Both the position numbers and the translations under genes were made by a program. Below, piece after piece: positions 49,451-58,222 of a DNA stretch of 64,000 nucleotides. Position 1 is the first letter of the stretch. Every line of letters begins with the position of its first letter. The stretch spans positions 1-64,000 of the forward strand of contig JAZQGO010000025.1 of the NCBI GenBank assembly GCA_045540055.1, in the 5' to 3' direction. The stretch is from SIG565 sp045540055. Its GTDB lineage: Bacteria > Bacillota > Clostridia > Oscillospirales > Acutalibacteraceae. The notes under the pieces are model-generated. The model saw nothing but the letters and a program-made list of their open reading frames with translations. It made no database searches and had not been told where the DNA came from.

Positions 49451-50725
49451 ATGAAGGTCGCAGTTATAGGCAGTGGCGGCAGAGAGCACGCCATTGTTAA
49501 AAAACTAAAAGAAAGCTCTAAAATTGACGAATTGTTTGTTTTACCCGGTAATGGCGGTATCGCAACGGATGCTACCTGTGTGGCAATTCCCGTTACCGAT
49601 ATTGACGGTATTACAGATTTTATTAAAACAAATGGTATCGATTTTGCCGTTGTTACACCTGACGACCCGTTGGTTGCGGGTATGGTTGATGCCATAAATG
49701 CAGTTGGTGTTTCCTGCTTTGGTCCCGACAAAAAGGCGGCAATTATTGAAGGCAGTAAGGTTTTCTCTAAGGACCTTATGAAGAAATACAATGTTCCTAC
49801 CGCCGCTTATGAAGTATTTACCGATATGGAGAAGGCACTCACTTATCTTGAGAGTGCGCCGATGCCCGCCGTTATTAAGGCTGATGGTTTAGCCCTTGGT
49901 AAAGGCGTTGTAATTGCCGAAAATAAGCAAGCGGCTAAGGATGCCGTTAAATCAATGATGGCAGATAAAATTTTCGGCGACTCAGGCAACCAGATTGTTA
50001 TAGAGGAATTTTTGACAGGCCCCGAGGTATCGGTGCTGGCATTTACTGACGGAAAAACTCTAGTACCTATGGTGTCTGCAATGGACCACAAGCGTGCGCT
50101 TGATAACGACAAGGGTCTTAACACAGGCGGTATGGGTACGGTTGCACCTAACCCCTACTATACCGCTGACATTGCCGAAATTTGTATGGATACCATTTTT
50201 ATGCCTACAATTAAGGCTATGGCAAATGAGGGCAGAACCTTTAAGGGTTGTTTGTTCTTCGGTCTTATGATTACTCCGAACGGTCCTAAGGTAATTGAAT
50301 ATAACTGCCGTTTCGGTGACCCCGAAACTCAGGTTGTTTTACCGCTTCTTGAAAACGACCTTTTTGACATTATGGTTGCTTGTGCGAACGGTACATTGGA
50401 CAAGACCGAGGTTAAATTCAAGAAGGACAGCGCTTGCTGTGTAATTATGGCATCAAACGGTTATCCGCAGAAATACGAAAGCGGCTTCCCCATCACAGTT
50501 GACAGTGATATTGATGCAACACTTTATTATGCAGGTGCAAAAATAAACGATGGTGTTATTGTTAGCGCAGGTGGTCGTGTTGTCGGTGTTACGGCAACGG
50601 CTGACACCTTACCTGAGGCAATAAACAAGGCTTATAAGGCTACCGAAAAGGTACATTTTGAAAACGCTTATAAGCGCACCGACATCGGAAAACGCGCCCT
50701 TGCGGCAATTACTACGGAGGAATAA
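49451..50725 (+). CDS. purD: Phosphoribosylamine--glycine ligase
   Basis: This 424-residue ATP-grasp enzyme forms GAR. It begins with KVAVIGSGGREHAIVKKLKES and contains FVLPGNGGIATDA, VIKADGLALGKGVVIAENKQ, IVIEEFLTGPEVSVLAFTDG, MDHKRALDNDKGLNTGGMGTVAPNP, GCLFFGLMITPNGPKVIEYNCRFGDPETQVVLP and a C-terminal GRVVGVTATADTLPEAINKAY. The start follows AAAGGTTG. Length is typical. It is 18 bp from the AICAR transformylase gene and 2 bp from purL. Confidence 0.97.
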   Translation: MKVAVIGSGGREHAIVKKLKESSKIDELFVLPGNGGIATDATCVAIPVTDIDGITDFIKTNGIDFAVVTPDDPLVAGMVDAINAVGVSCFGPDKKAAIIEGSKVFSKDLMKKYNVPTAAYEVFTDMEKALTYLESAPMPAVIKADGLALGKGVVIAENKQAAKDAVKSMMADKIFGDSGNQIVIEEFLTGPEVSVLAFTDGKTLVPMVSAMDHKRALDNDKGLNTGGMGTVAPNPYYTADIAEICMDTIFMPTIKAMANEGRTFKGCLFFGLMITPNGPKVIEYNCRFGDPETQVVLPLLENDLFDIMVACANGTLDKTEVKFKKDSACCVIMASNGYPQKYESGFPITVDSDIDATLYYAGAKINDGVIVSAGGRVVGVTATADTLPEAINKAYKATEKVHFENAYKRTDIGKRALAAITTEE

Positions 50726-50727
50726 TA

Positions 50728-53700
50728 ATGGTTTATCGTATTTTTGTTGAAAAAAAGAAGGGTCTTGACGGCGAGGCACGCTCACTCAAAAGCGACCTTA
50801 CGTCCTTTTTAGGCATTAAGGGACTCGAAAGTGTACGTGTGCTTAACAGATACGATGTAGAAAATATTGATGCCGATTTATTTAATCAATGTATTTCTAC
50901 CGTATTTTCTGAGCCGCAGCTTGATGACGTATACAATGATTTAACCTATACTGACGGTGCTTTTGTTTTCGCGGTTGAGTATTTGCCGGGTCAATTTGAC
51001 CAGCGTGCCGATTCTGCAGCACAATGTGTGCAAATTATCTCACAAAAGGACCGCCCTGCAGTGCGCACCGCACGTGTATACATTTTAGAGGGCGCTCTTA
51101 CCGACGCTGATAAGGATGCTATAAAGAAGTATCTCATCAACCCTGTTGAAAGCCGTGAAGCTTCACTCAATACTGTCAATACCTTAAAGCAGGAGTTTGA
51201 GCTTCCCACTACCGTTGCTACTCTTGACGGTTTTATTTCGCTTGACGAAAACGGCTTGGCTGATTTCTTAAAGGCTCAGGGACTTGCGATGGACCTTGAC
51301 GACCTTAAATTCTGTCAGAATTATTTTAAGAGTGAAGACCGTGACCCGACCATAACCGAAATTAAAATGATTGATACATATTGGTCGGACCACTGCCGTC
51401 ACACCACCTTCTTAACAACTATTGATAGTGTTAAGTTTGAAGATAAATTACTCGAGAATGCATATCGCGAATATTTGGCGGCTCGCGAATTTATTGGCAG
51501 AACAAAGCCCATAAACCTTATGCATGTTGCTACTGTTGCCGTTAAATATTTACGCCAAAACGGTAAGCTTGATAAGCTTGACGAATCGGAAGAAATAAAT
51601 GCTTGTACCGTTAAAATTAAGGTTAACGTTGAGGGCAAGGATGAGGATTGGTTGTTACTATTTAAAAACGAAACACACAACCACCCCACCGAGATTGAGC
51701 CCTTTGGCGGCGCCGCCACATGTATCGGCGGTGCAATACGCGACCCGCTTTCAGGTCGTTCATACGTTTATGCGGCAATGCGCGTAACGGGCGCCGGCAA
51801 TCCCCTTACAAGTATGGAGGATACAATGCACGGCAAGCTACCGCAGCGTAAAATTGTTACTACTGCGGCGGCAGGTTATAGCTCATACGGTAACCAAATA
51901 GGTCTTGCCACAGGTCAGGTAGATGAAATTTACCACGACGGCTATACCGCTAAGCGTATGGAAATCGGTGCCGTTATTGCGGCGGCTCCGCAGGAGAACG
52001 TACGCCGCGAGGTACCCGAAGATGGCGATATTATAATTTTACTTGGCGGCAGAACAGGTCGTGACGGTTGCGGCGGCGCAACAGGTTCTTCTAAATCACA
52101 CACCGTCGAGTCGCTCGAATCGTGCGGTGCCGAGGTACAAAAAGGTAACGCTCCCGAGGAACGCAAGCTTCAAAGACTCTTTAGAAACAAAGAGGCTACC
52201 ATTTTAATTAAGCGTTGTAACGACTTTGGCGCAGGCGGTGTTTCGGTTGCTATCGGCGAGCTTGCCGACGGCATTAAGATTAACCTTAACGCCGTACCCA
52301 AGAAGTACGAGGGTCTTGACGGTACCGAGCTTGCAATTAGTGAATCACAAGAGCGTATGGCGGTTGTTGTTGAGGCTAAGGACGTTGATAAGTTTATTGC
52401 CCTTGCAAATAAGGAAAATCTTGAAGCAACCGTTGTTGCCGAGGTGCAGGCCGAGCCACGCCTTGTTATGAATTGGAACGGCAAGGATATTGTTAATATA
52501 TCCCGTGAATTCTTAAATTCAAACGGTGCCGAAAAGCATATTGATATTACACCCGCAAAGTGTGAGAGCTTTGATAAAAAGGTTGCGGGTAGCTTTAGTG
52601 ACAATTATAGGGCACTGGCAACCGACCTTAACGTTTGCTCAAAGCGCGGTCTTAGCGAGCGTTTTGACTCGACAATCGGTACAGGTACCGTACTTATGCC
52701 ATTTGGCGGTAAAAATCAGGCAACACCTATTCAGGCAATGGTAAATAAGGTATCTGTAGAAAATCGTCACACCGACACCTGCTCACTTATGGCTTGGGGC
52801 TACAACCCCTTTATCTTTGAAAAGAGCCCCTATCACGGTGCATATCTCGCAGTTGTTGAATCGGTAAGTAAGTTAATTGCGGCGGGCGCAGATTTTAGCG
52901 ACGTTTACCTTACCTTCCAGGAATATTTTGAGCGTCCCGGTAAGGACGGCAAGCGTTGGGGCAAACCCCTCGCGGCACTTCTTGGTGCATTTATGGCACA
53001 GAAGGATTTGCAAATCGGTGCTATCGGTGGTAAGGATTCAATGAGCGGTAGCTTCGAGAACATCGATGTTCCCCCTACCCTTGTATCATTTGCCGTAACA
53101 ACCGAGAAAAATGATAATATTGTTTCTCCCGAATTTAAGGGTGCGGGTCATAAGGTAGTATTACTCACCTGTGAGTATGATGAAAACGGTTTACCGAAGC
53201 GTGATAGCTTAATCGCCCTTTACGATACGGTACACAAGCTTGTTACCGATAAAAAGGCACTCGCCGTTTACACCCCCACCTATGGCGGTATTGCCGAGGC
53301 TATTATGAAGATGGGCTTTGGTAATGATATTGGTTTTGATTATAAGGATATCACCACCGAGGAGATTTTTGGTTACAATTACGGTGCATTTATTATAGAG
53401 CTTGCAGACGAAACCGAAATTGGTCGCACAATCGGTTACACAACCGATAAAGCGCAAATAACATACGGCAACGAAAAGCTCGATTTAAGCGAAATTTACG
53501 AACTTTATGAAAATGTTCTAGAGAGTGTATACCCCTGCAATATTAAACAGGAGCAAAAGGCTATCGAAACTGTTTCGTATACTTACGAAAATCGCGTTAA
53601 GCCGCGCTTTAGCGCACCTAGGCCTAAGGTGCTTATCCCCGTATTCCCAGGCACTAACTGTGAATTCGATACCTCTAAGGTGCTCATTGATGCAGGTGCC

Positions 53701-54417
53701 GAGCCTGAAATATTTGTTATCAACAACTTAAGCTCAGCTTCGGTTGCAGAATCGGTTAAGGTGTTTACCGAAAAATTAAAGCAATCACAAATCGTCTTTA
53801 TCCCCGGTGGTTTCTCGGGTGGTGACGAGCCTGACGGCTCGGGTAAATTTATTACCGCTTTCTTCAGAAATGCGGCAATTAAGAACGAGGTTGAGGAGTT
53901 GCTTAACAACCGCGACGGTCTTATGTGCGGTATTTGTAACGGCTTCCAGGCACTTGTTAAGCTTGGTCTTGTGCCCTTTGGTAAGATTATCGATACCGAC
54001 GCCTCCTGCCCGACACTCACCTACAACACAATTGGTCGACATCAGTCACGTCTTGTTCGCACACGTATTGCTTCGAACAAGTCCCCCTGGCTTATGGAAA
54101 CACAGGTTGGTGATATTTATACTGTACCGATTTCACACGGTGAGGGACGCTTTATTGTGAGCGACGAGTTAGCTAAAGAGCTTATTAAAAATGGTCAAAT
54201 TGCAACACAGTATGTAGACCTTGACGGCACTCCGACATCTGACATTCGCTATAACCCCAATAATTCTACACTTGCTATTGAGGGTATCACAAGTCTTGAC
54301 GGCAGAGTATTTGGTAAAATGGGACACAGCGAGCGTATTGATAACGGACTTTATAAGAACGTTGACGGTAAATACGATATGGGTATGTTCCGTAGTGCAG
54401 TTAAATACTTTAAATAA
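50728..54417 (+). CDS. purL: Phosphoribosylformylglycinamidine synthase, single-chain clostridial type
   Basis: This 1229-residue enzyme makes FGAM from FGAR with glutamine. It includes an N-terminal PurS-like region, two ATP-binding halves (THNHPTEIEPFGGAATCIGG; FGAGGVSVAIGEL; GAIGGKDSMSGS) and a C-terminal glutaminase with VLIPVFPGTNCEFDTSK, PGGFSGGDEPDGSGKF, GICNGFQALVKLGL (catalytic Cys) and SHGEGRF (catalytic His). The single-chain, about 1230-residue type is common in Clostridia, unlike B. subtilis PurSQL. It ends the operon. A GGAGG site precedes the start and purD stops 2 bases before. Confidence 0.97.
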   Translation: MVYRIFVEKKKGLDGEARSLKSDLTSFLGIKGLESVRVLNRYDVENIDADLFNQCISTVFSEPQLDDVYNDLTYTDGAFVFAVEYLPGQFDQRADSAAQCVQIISQKDRPAVRTARVYILEGALTDADKDAIKKYLINPVESREASLNTVNTLKQEFELPTTVATLDGFISLDENGLADFLKAQGLAMDLDDLKFCQNYFKSEDRDPTITEIKMIDTYWSDHCRHTTFLTTIDSVKFEDKLLENAYREYLAAREFIGRTKPINLMHVATVAVKYLRQNGKLDKLDESEEINACTVKIKVNVEGKDEDWLLLFKNETHNHPTEIEPFGGAATCIGGAIRDPLSGRSYVYAAMRVTGAGNPLTSMEDTMHGKLPQRKIVTTAAAGYSSYGNQIGLATGQVDEIYHDGYTAKRMEIGAVIAAAPQENVRREVPEDGDIIILLGGRTGRDGCGGATGSSKSHTVESLESCGAEVQKGNAPEERKLQRLFRNKEATILIKRCNDFGAGGVSVAIGELADGIKINLNAVPKKYEGLDGTELAISESQERMAVVVEAKDVDKFIALANKENLEATVVAEVQAEPRLVMNWNGKDIVNISREFLNSNGAEKHIDITPAKCESFDKKVAGSFSDNYRALATDLNVCSKRGLSERFDSTIGTGTVLMPFGGKNQATPIQAMVNKVSVENRHTDTCSLMAWGYNPFIFEKSPYHGAYLAVVESVSKLIAAGADFSDVYLTFQEYFERPGKDGKRWGKPLAALLGAFMAQKDLQIGAIGGKDSMSGSFENIDVPPTLVSFAVTTEKNDNIVSPEFKGAGHKVVLLTCEYDENGLPKRDSLIALYDTVHKLVTDKKALAVYTPTYGGIAEAIMKMGFGNDIGFDYKDITTEEIFGYNYGAFIIELADETEIGRTIGYTTDKAQITYGNEKLDLSEIYELYENVLESVYPCNIKQEQKAIETVSYTYENRVKPRFSAPRPKVLIPVFPGTNCEFDTSKVLIDAGAEPEIFVINNLSSASVAESVKVFTEKLKQSQIVFIPGGFSGGDEPDGSGKFITAFFRNAAIKNEVEELLNNRDGLMCGICNGFQALVKLGLVPFGKIIDTDASCPTLTYNTIGRHQSRLVRTRIASNKSPWLMETQVGDIYTVPISHGEGRFIVSDELAKELIKNGQIATQYVDLDGTPTSDIRYNPNNSTLAIEGITSLDGRVFGKMGHSERIDNGLYKNVDGKYDMGMFRSAVKYFK

Positions 54418-54426
54418 TATTTCGGT

Positions 54427-54463
54427 ATAAAAAAACGTCTAAGTCGGATGACTTAGACGTTTT
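54427..54463. terminator. Bidirectional terminator between purL and serA
   Basis: AAAAACGTCTAAGTC pairs with GACTTAGACGTTTTT around GGAT, with A/T tracts on both sides. It closes the pur operon on the plus strand and serA on the minus strand. Confidence 0.93.
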
Positions 54464-54478
54464 TAATTATGTTTAGAT

Positions 54479-55642
54479 TTAAATAATACGTACACGAATT
54501 ACGCCGTCAATAGCCTCAATTTTTCCTTGAATTGCATCATAATCAGCATTGTCTATATCGAGCATTGTGTAAGCATAATCACCGCGTGACTTGTTTAGAA
54601 GGTTTTCAATGTTTATGTCGTTTTCGGCAACCGCAGAAGTAATGGCAGTGAGCATATTGGGAATATTTTTGTGGATTATACAAATACGCTTCTCACCACT
54701 TCTGGGCATTGAAATTGCAGGCATATTAACCGAATTTTCAATGTTACCGTTTTCAATGTAATCAACCAATTCCTTGGCTGCCATCGTTGCACAGTTGTCC
54801 TCTGACTCGGGTGTTGAAGCACCAAGGTGAGGAATTGCAATTACGCCGTTGATACCAAGCATCTCATCGGTCGGGAAGTCTACAACGTATGTAGCAACCT
54901 TGCCGCTTTCAAGAGCAATAATCATATCGGCAGAATTAACCAAATCGGCACGTGCAAAGTTAAGAATTCTAACCTCATCCTTCATCTGCTTAATAGCGTC
55001 AGCATTGATGAAGCCCTTTGTATCGGGTGTTAGCGGAACGTGAATTGAAATGTAGTCACAGTTCTCGTATATTTCTTTTAAATCGTTTGCGCGGTGTGCA
55101 TAGTGGGTAAGATTCCAAGCTGATTTAAGCGACAAATAGGGGTCATAACCGTAAACCTGCATACCGAGTGAATTTGCTGCATTAGCAACCAAAACACCAA
55201 TAGCACCAAGACCGATAACACCGAGCTTTTTGCCTCTGATTTCGGGACCTACGAATGCACCCTTTCCCTTTTCAACCATCTTACCAACGTCGTCGCCGTT
55301 GCCCTTTAAGGTTTTAGCCCACTCAATAGCAGGGATAACACGACGTGACGAAAGCAACAGACCTGCTAAAACAAGCTCTTTAACGGCGTTTGCATTAGCA
55401 CCGGGGGTATTAAATACAACAATACCGTCAGCCGCGCATTTTTCACACGGAATATTGTTAGTACCTGCACCCGCACGTGCGATAGCAAGTAAAGACTCGG
55501 GGAATTCAACGTCGTGCAAAGCCGCAGAACGTACTACTGCACCAATAGGATTTTCAACGTCCTCGCCTACTGTGTATTTAGCGGCATCGAATTCCACTAA
55601 ACCTGATTTAGAAATTTTATTATAAGTTTTAATGTTATACAT
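54479..55642 (-). CDS. serA: D-3-phosphoglycerate dehydrogenase (ACT-domain form)
   Basis: This 387-residue enzyme starts serine synthesis by oxidising 3-phosphoglycerate. It has an N-terminal substrate domain, a Rossmann domain with LGVIGLGAIGVLVANAA near residue 140, catalytic Arg in NFARADLVNS, His in IAIPHLGASTPESEDNC, and a C-terminal ACT domain (RICIIHKNIPNMLTAITSAVAENDINIENLLNKS). The intervening domain of long SerA types is absent. It lies 5 bp after serC; MYNIKTYNK starts after a purine-rich run inside the serC end. Confidence 0.92.
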   Translation of the reverse strand: MYNIKTYNKISKSGLVEFDAAKYTVGEDVENPIGAVVRSAALHDVEFPESLLAIARAGAGTNNIPCEKCAADGIVVFNTPGANANAVKELVLAGLLLSSRRVIPAIEWAKTLKGNGDDVGKMVEKGKGAFVGPEIRGKKLGVIGLGAIGVLVANAANSLGMQVYGYDPYLSLKSAWNLTHYAHRANDLKEIYENCDYISIHVPLTPDTKGFINADAIKQMKDEVRILNFARADLVNSADMIIALESGKVATYVVDFPTDEMLGINGVIAIPHLGASTPESEDNCATMAAKELVDYIENGNIENSVNMPAISMPRSGEKRICIIHKNIPNMLTAITSAVAENDINIENLLNKSRGDYAYTMLDIDNADYDAIQGKIEAIDGVIRVRII

Positions 55643-55647
55643 AGCCT

Positions 55648-56730
55648 TTATGCGTTCTCCTTTTCAAAATTAGCCATAAACTCAACAAGCTTTTCTACGC
55701 CTTCGACGGGCATTGCATTGTAGATGGAAGCTCTCATACCGCCAACAGAACGGTGACCCTTAAGGTTAACAAAGCCTGCCTCTTTAGCCTCTTTTACAAA
55801 CTTAGCATCCAACTCGTCGTTGCCGGTAATAAAGGGTACGTTCATTAAAGAACGGTCCTCCGCAACAACTGTGCCCTTAAATAACTTGCTGTTATCAAGG
55901 AAATCATAAAGAATAGCAGCTTTTTTACGGTTAATTTCTGCCATCTTTTCAAGACCGCCGAGTTTCTTTATCCATTTAAGCACCAAGCCTGCAACATAAA
56001 TAGTGTAGCAAGGCGGTGTGTTGAACATTGACTCGTTTTCAGCGTGTGTAACATAGTTGAGCATTGTAGGTGTAATATCCATAGCACTGCCAAGTAAATC
56101 TTTGCGAACAATAACGATGGTAACACCTGCGGGTGCTAAGTTCTTTTGTGCGCCCGCATAGAGCATGCCAAATTTACTTACGTCAATCGGCTCAGATAAA
56201 ATACAGGATGAAATATCGGCAATAAGCGGTACATCACCTGTATCGGGGATGTTATTCCACTTGGTACCGTAAATTGTGTTGTTCATGCAAATATGTACAT
56301 AATCAGCATCACTGTCGAAATCGGCCTTCTCAACCTTCGGAATATATGAATATGTCCTATCAGCAGAAGAAGCAACTGCTCTTGCTTTACCATAGCGTGC
56401 AGCCTCTTTATATGCCTTGTTAGCCCACTGACCTGTGATAACGTAGTCAGCCTTACCGTTCTTTGTCATAAGATTAAGGGGTACCATTGCAAACTGTGTT
56501 GAAGCACCACCCTGTAAGAAAAGAACCTCATAAGTTTCTGGGATATTCATAATCTCTCTAAGGTCTGCCTCTGCCTGTTTGATGATTGCATCATATTCTT
56601 TTGAACGGTGTGACATCTCCATAACCGATTGACCGCTACCGCCGTAATCTAACATCTCGTTTGCTGCAGTCTCAAGCACCTCTTGCGGTAACATTGAAGG
56701 ACCTGCACTAAAATTATAAACTCTTGCCAT
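55648..56730 (-). CDS. serC: Phosphoserine aminotransferase
   Basis: This 360-residue PLP enzyme converts 3-phosphohydroxypyruvate to phosphoserine. It has VYNFSAGPSMLPQEVL, LFLQGGASTQFAMVPLNL, IADISSCILSEPIDVSKFGMLYAGAQKNLAPAGVTI (PLP-binding Lys in GAQKN), and GGMRASIYNAMPVEGVEKLV at the C terminus. The start is 56730 (MARVYNFS), with GGAGG upstream; a frame extending 5 codons is not used. It has its own consensus promoter. serA follows 5 bp after the stop. The phosphatase serB is not present here. Confidence 0.96.
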   Translation of the reverse strand: MARVYNFSAGPSMLPQEVLETAANEMLDYGGSGQSVMEMSHRSKEYDAIIKQAEADLREIMNIPETYEVLFLQGGASTQFAMVPLNLMTKNGKADYVITGQWANKAYKEAARYGKARAVASSADRTYSYIPKVEKADFDSDADYVHICMNNTIYGTKWNNIPDTGDVPLIADISSCILSEPIDVSKFGMLYAGAQKNLAPAGVTIVIVRKDLLGSAMDITPTMLNYVTHAENESMFNTPPCYTIYVAGLVLKWIKKLGGLEKMAEINRKKAAILYDFLDNSKLFKGTVVAEDRSLMNVPFITGNDELDAKFVKEAKEAGFVNLKGHRSVGGMRASIYNAMPVEGVEKLVEFMANFEKENA

Positions 56731-56763
56731 ATATATAACCTCCAAAAAATAGTAGATGAACGT

Positions 56764-56792
56764 ATTATATATCTTTTTTTAATATATGTCAA
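56764..56792 (-). promoter_or_regulatory. Consensus promoter of serC-serA
   Basis: On the reverse strand TTGACA (56787-56792) and TATAAT (56764-56769) are 17 bases apart. It lies 34 bp upstream of the serC start. Confidence 0.93.
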
Positions 56793-56879
56793 TAGTATTG
56801 TTAATATTTTAACGGTGTTTTTGCAAGCCTGAGAAAATTTTGTGAAATCTTTGTTAAAGTTTTAACTATGTGTGTAAAA

Positions 56880-56913
56880 AATTAAGCAGCAAGGTTTCCC
56901 CTGCTGCTTAAAA
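56880..56913 (-). terminator. Terminator after tuf
   Basis: AAGCAGCA pairs with TGCTGCTT around a 10-base loop. On the reverse strand it is followed by AATTTTTT, 11 bases beyond the tuf stop codon. Confidence 0.88.
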
Positions 56914-56923
56914 TAAAATTTAA

Positions 56924-58123
56924 TTATTCGTTGATAGCGGTAACAACGCCCGAACCAACTGTACGGCCACCTTCACGGATAGCGAAGCGGAGACCCTCTT
57001 CAATAGCGATAGGAGTGATGAGTTCAACATCCATAACTACGTTATCGCCAGGCATGCACATCTCTGTGCCTGCAGGAAGAGTGATAACGCCGGTAACGTC
57101 GGTAGTTCTGAAGTAGAACTGAGGACGATAGTTATTGAAGAAAGGAGTATGACGACCGCCTTCATCCTTGTTCAATACGTAAACCTGACCACTGAACTTG
57201 GTGTGAGGATTGATTGAGCCGGGCTTACAGAGAACCTGACCACGCTCAATTTCTGTACGCTGGATACCACGGAGAAGTGCACCGATGTTATCGCCAGCCT
57301 CAGCATAGTCAAGAATCTTACGGAACATTTCGATACCTGTAACAACAGTCTTCTTGGTTTCAGCAGCGATACCAACAATTTCAACTTCCTCAGAAGTTCT
57401 GAGCTGTCCACGCTCAACACGACCGGTAGCAACAGTACCACGACCTGTGATGGTGAAAACGTCCTCAACAGGCATAAGGAAAGGAAGGTCTGCCTTACGG
57501 TCAGGAGTAGGAATGTAGCTGTCAACAGCGTCCATTAACTCGCCGATAGGAGCATAAGCAGCGTCTGAGGGGTCGTTGGGAGCTTCGAGAGCCTTAAGAG
57601 CAGAACCCTTGATGATAGGAGTATCATCGCCCGGGAATTCGTACTCGTCAAGAGTCTCACGAATTTCCATCTCAACGAGCTCGAGGAGCTCTTCGTCATC
57701 AACCTGGTCAACCTTATTCATAAATACTACGATGTAAGGAACGCCAACCTGACGAGCGAGGAGAAGGTGTTCTTTAGTCTGAGCCATAGGACCGTCAGTA
57801 GAAGCGATAACGAGGATAGCACCATCCATCTGAGCAGCACCGGTAATCATGTTCTTAACATAGTCAGCGTGTCCGGGGCAGTCAACGTGTGCATAGTGAC
57901 GTGCATCTGTTTCATACTCAACGTGTGCGGTATTGATTGTAATACCACGCTCTCTCTCTTCCGGAGCCTTATCGATGTTTGCATAGTCTTCAAACTGTGC
58001 CTGTCCCTTTAAAGAAAGGTACTTAGTGATAGCTGCGGTAAGAGTAGTTTTACCATGGTCAACGTGACCGATGGTACCAATGTTTACGTGGGGCTTAGTA
58101 CGTTCAAATTTAGCCTTTGCCAT
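56924..58123 (-). CDS. tuf: Elongation factor Tu
   Basis: This 399-residue GTPase delivers aminoacyl-tRNA to the ribosome. It has the P-loop GHVDHGKTTLTAAI, DCPGHADYVKNMITGAAQMDG, NKVDQVDDEELL and GSALKAL motifs, followed by two beta-barrel domains (GRGTVATGRVERG, FRTTDVTGVITLPAGTEMCMPGDNV). The start follows AGGAGG. It lies 99 bp downstream of fusA on the same strand; a weaker promoter-like TTGAAA-17-TAAACT precedes it, so it may be transcribed both with fusA and alone. A terminator follows. Codon use looks highly biased, as expected. Confidence 0.98.
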   Translation of the reverse strand: MAKAKFERTKPHVNIGTIGHVDHGKTTLTAAITKYLSLKGQAQFEDYANIDKAPEERERGITINTAHVEYETDARHYAHVDCPGHADYVKNMITGAAQMDGAILVIASTDGPMAQTKEHLLLARQVGVPYIVVFMNKVDQVDDEELLELVEMEIRETLDEYEFPGDDTPIIKGSALKALEAPNDPSDAAYAPIGELMDAVDSYIPTPDRKADLPFLMPVEDVFTITGRGTVATGRVERGQLRTSEEVEIVGIAAETKKTVVTGIEMFRKILDYAEAGDNIGALLRGIQRTEIERGQVLCKPGSINPHTKFSGQVYVLNKDEGGRHTPFFNNYRPQFYFRTTDVTGVITLPAGTEMCMPGDNVVMDVELITPIAIEEGLRFAIREGGRTVGSGVVTAINE

Positions 58124-58222
58124 TGTGAATTTCCTCCTAAAAAATTATTTTTTAAAGAAATAAATTTCTAAAATATAGTTTACCAAATTTTGCGCTTAAT
58201 TTCAAGCATTATTTAAAAAAGA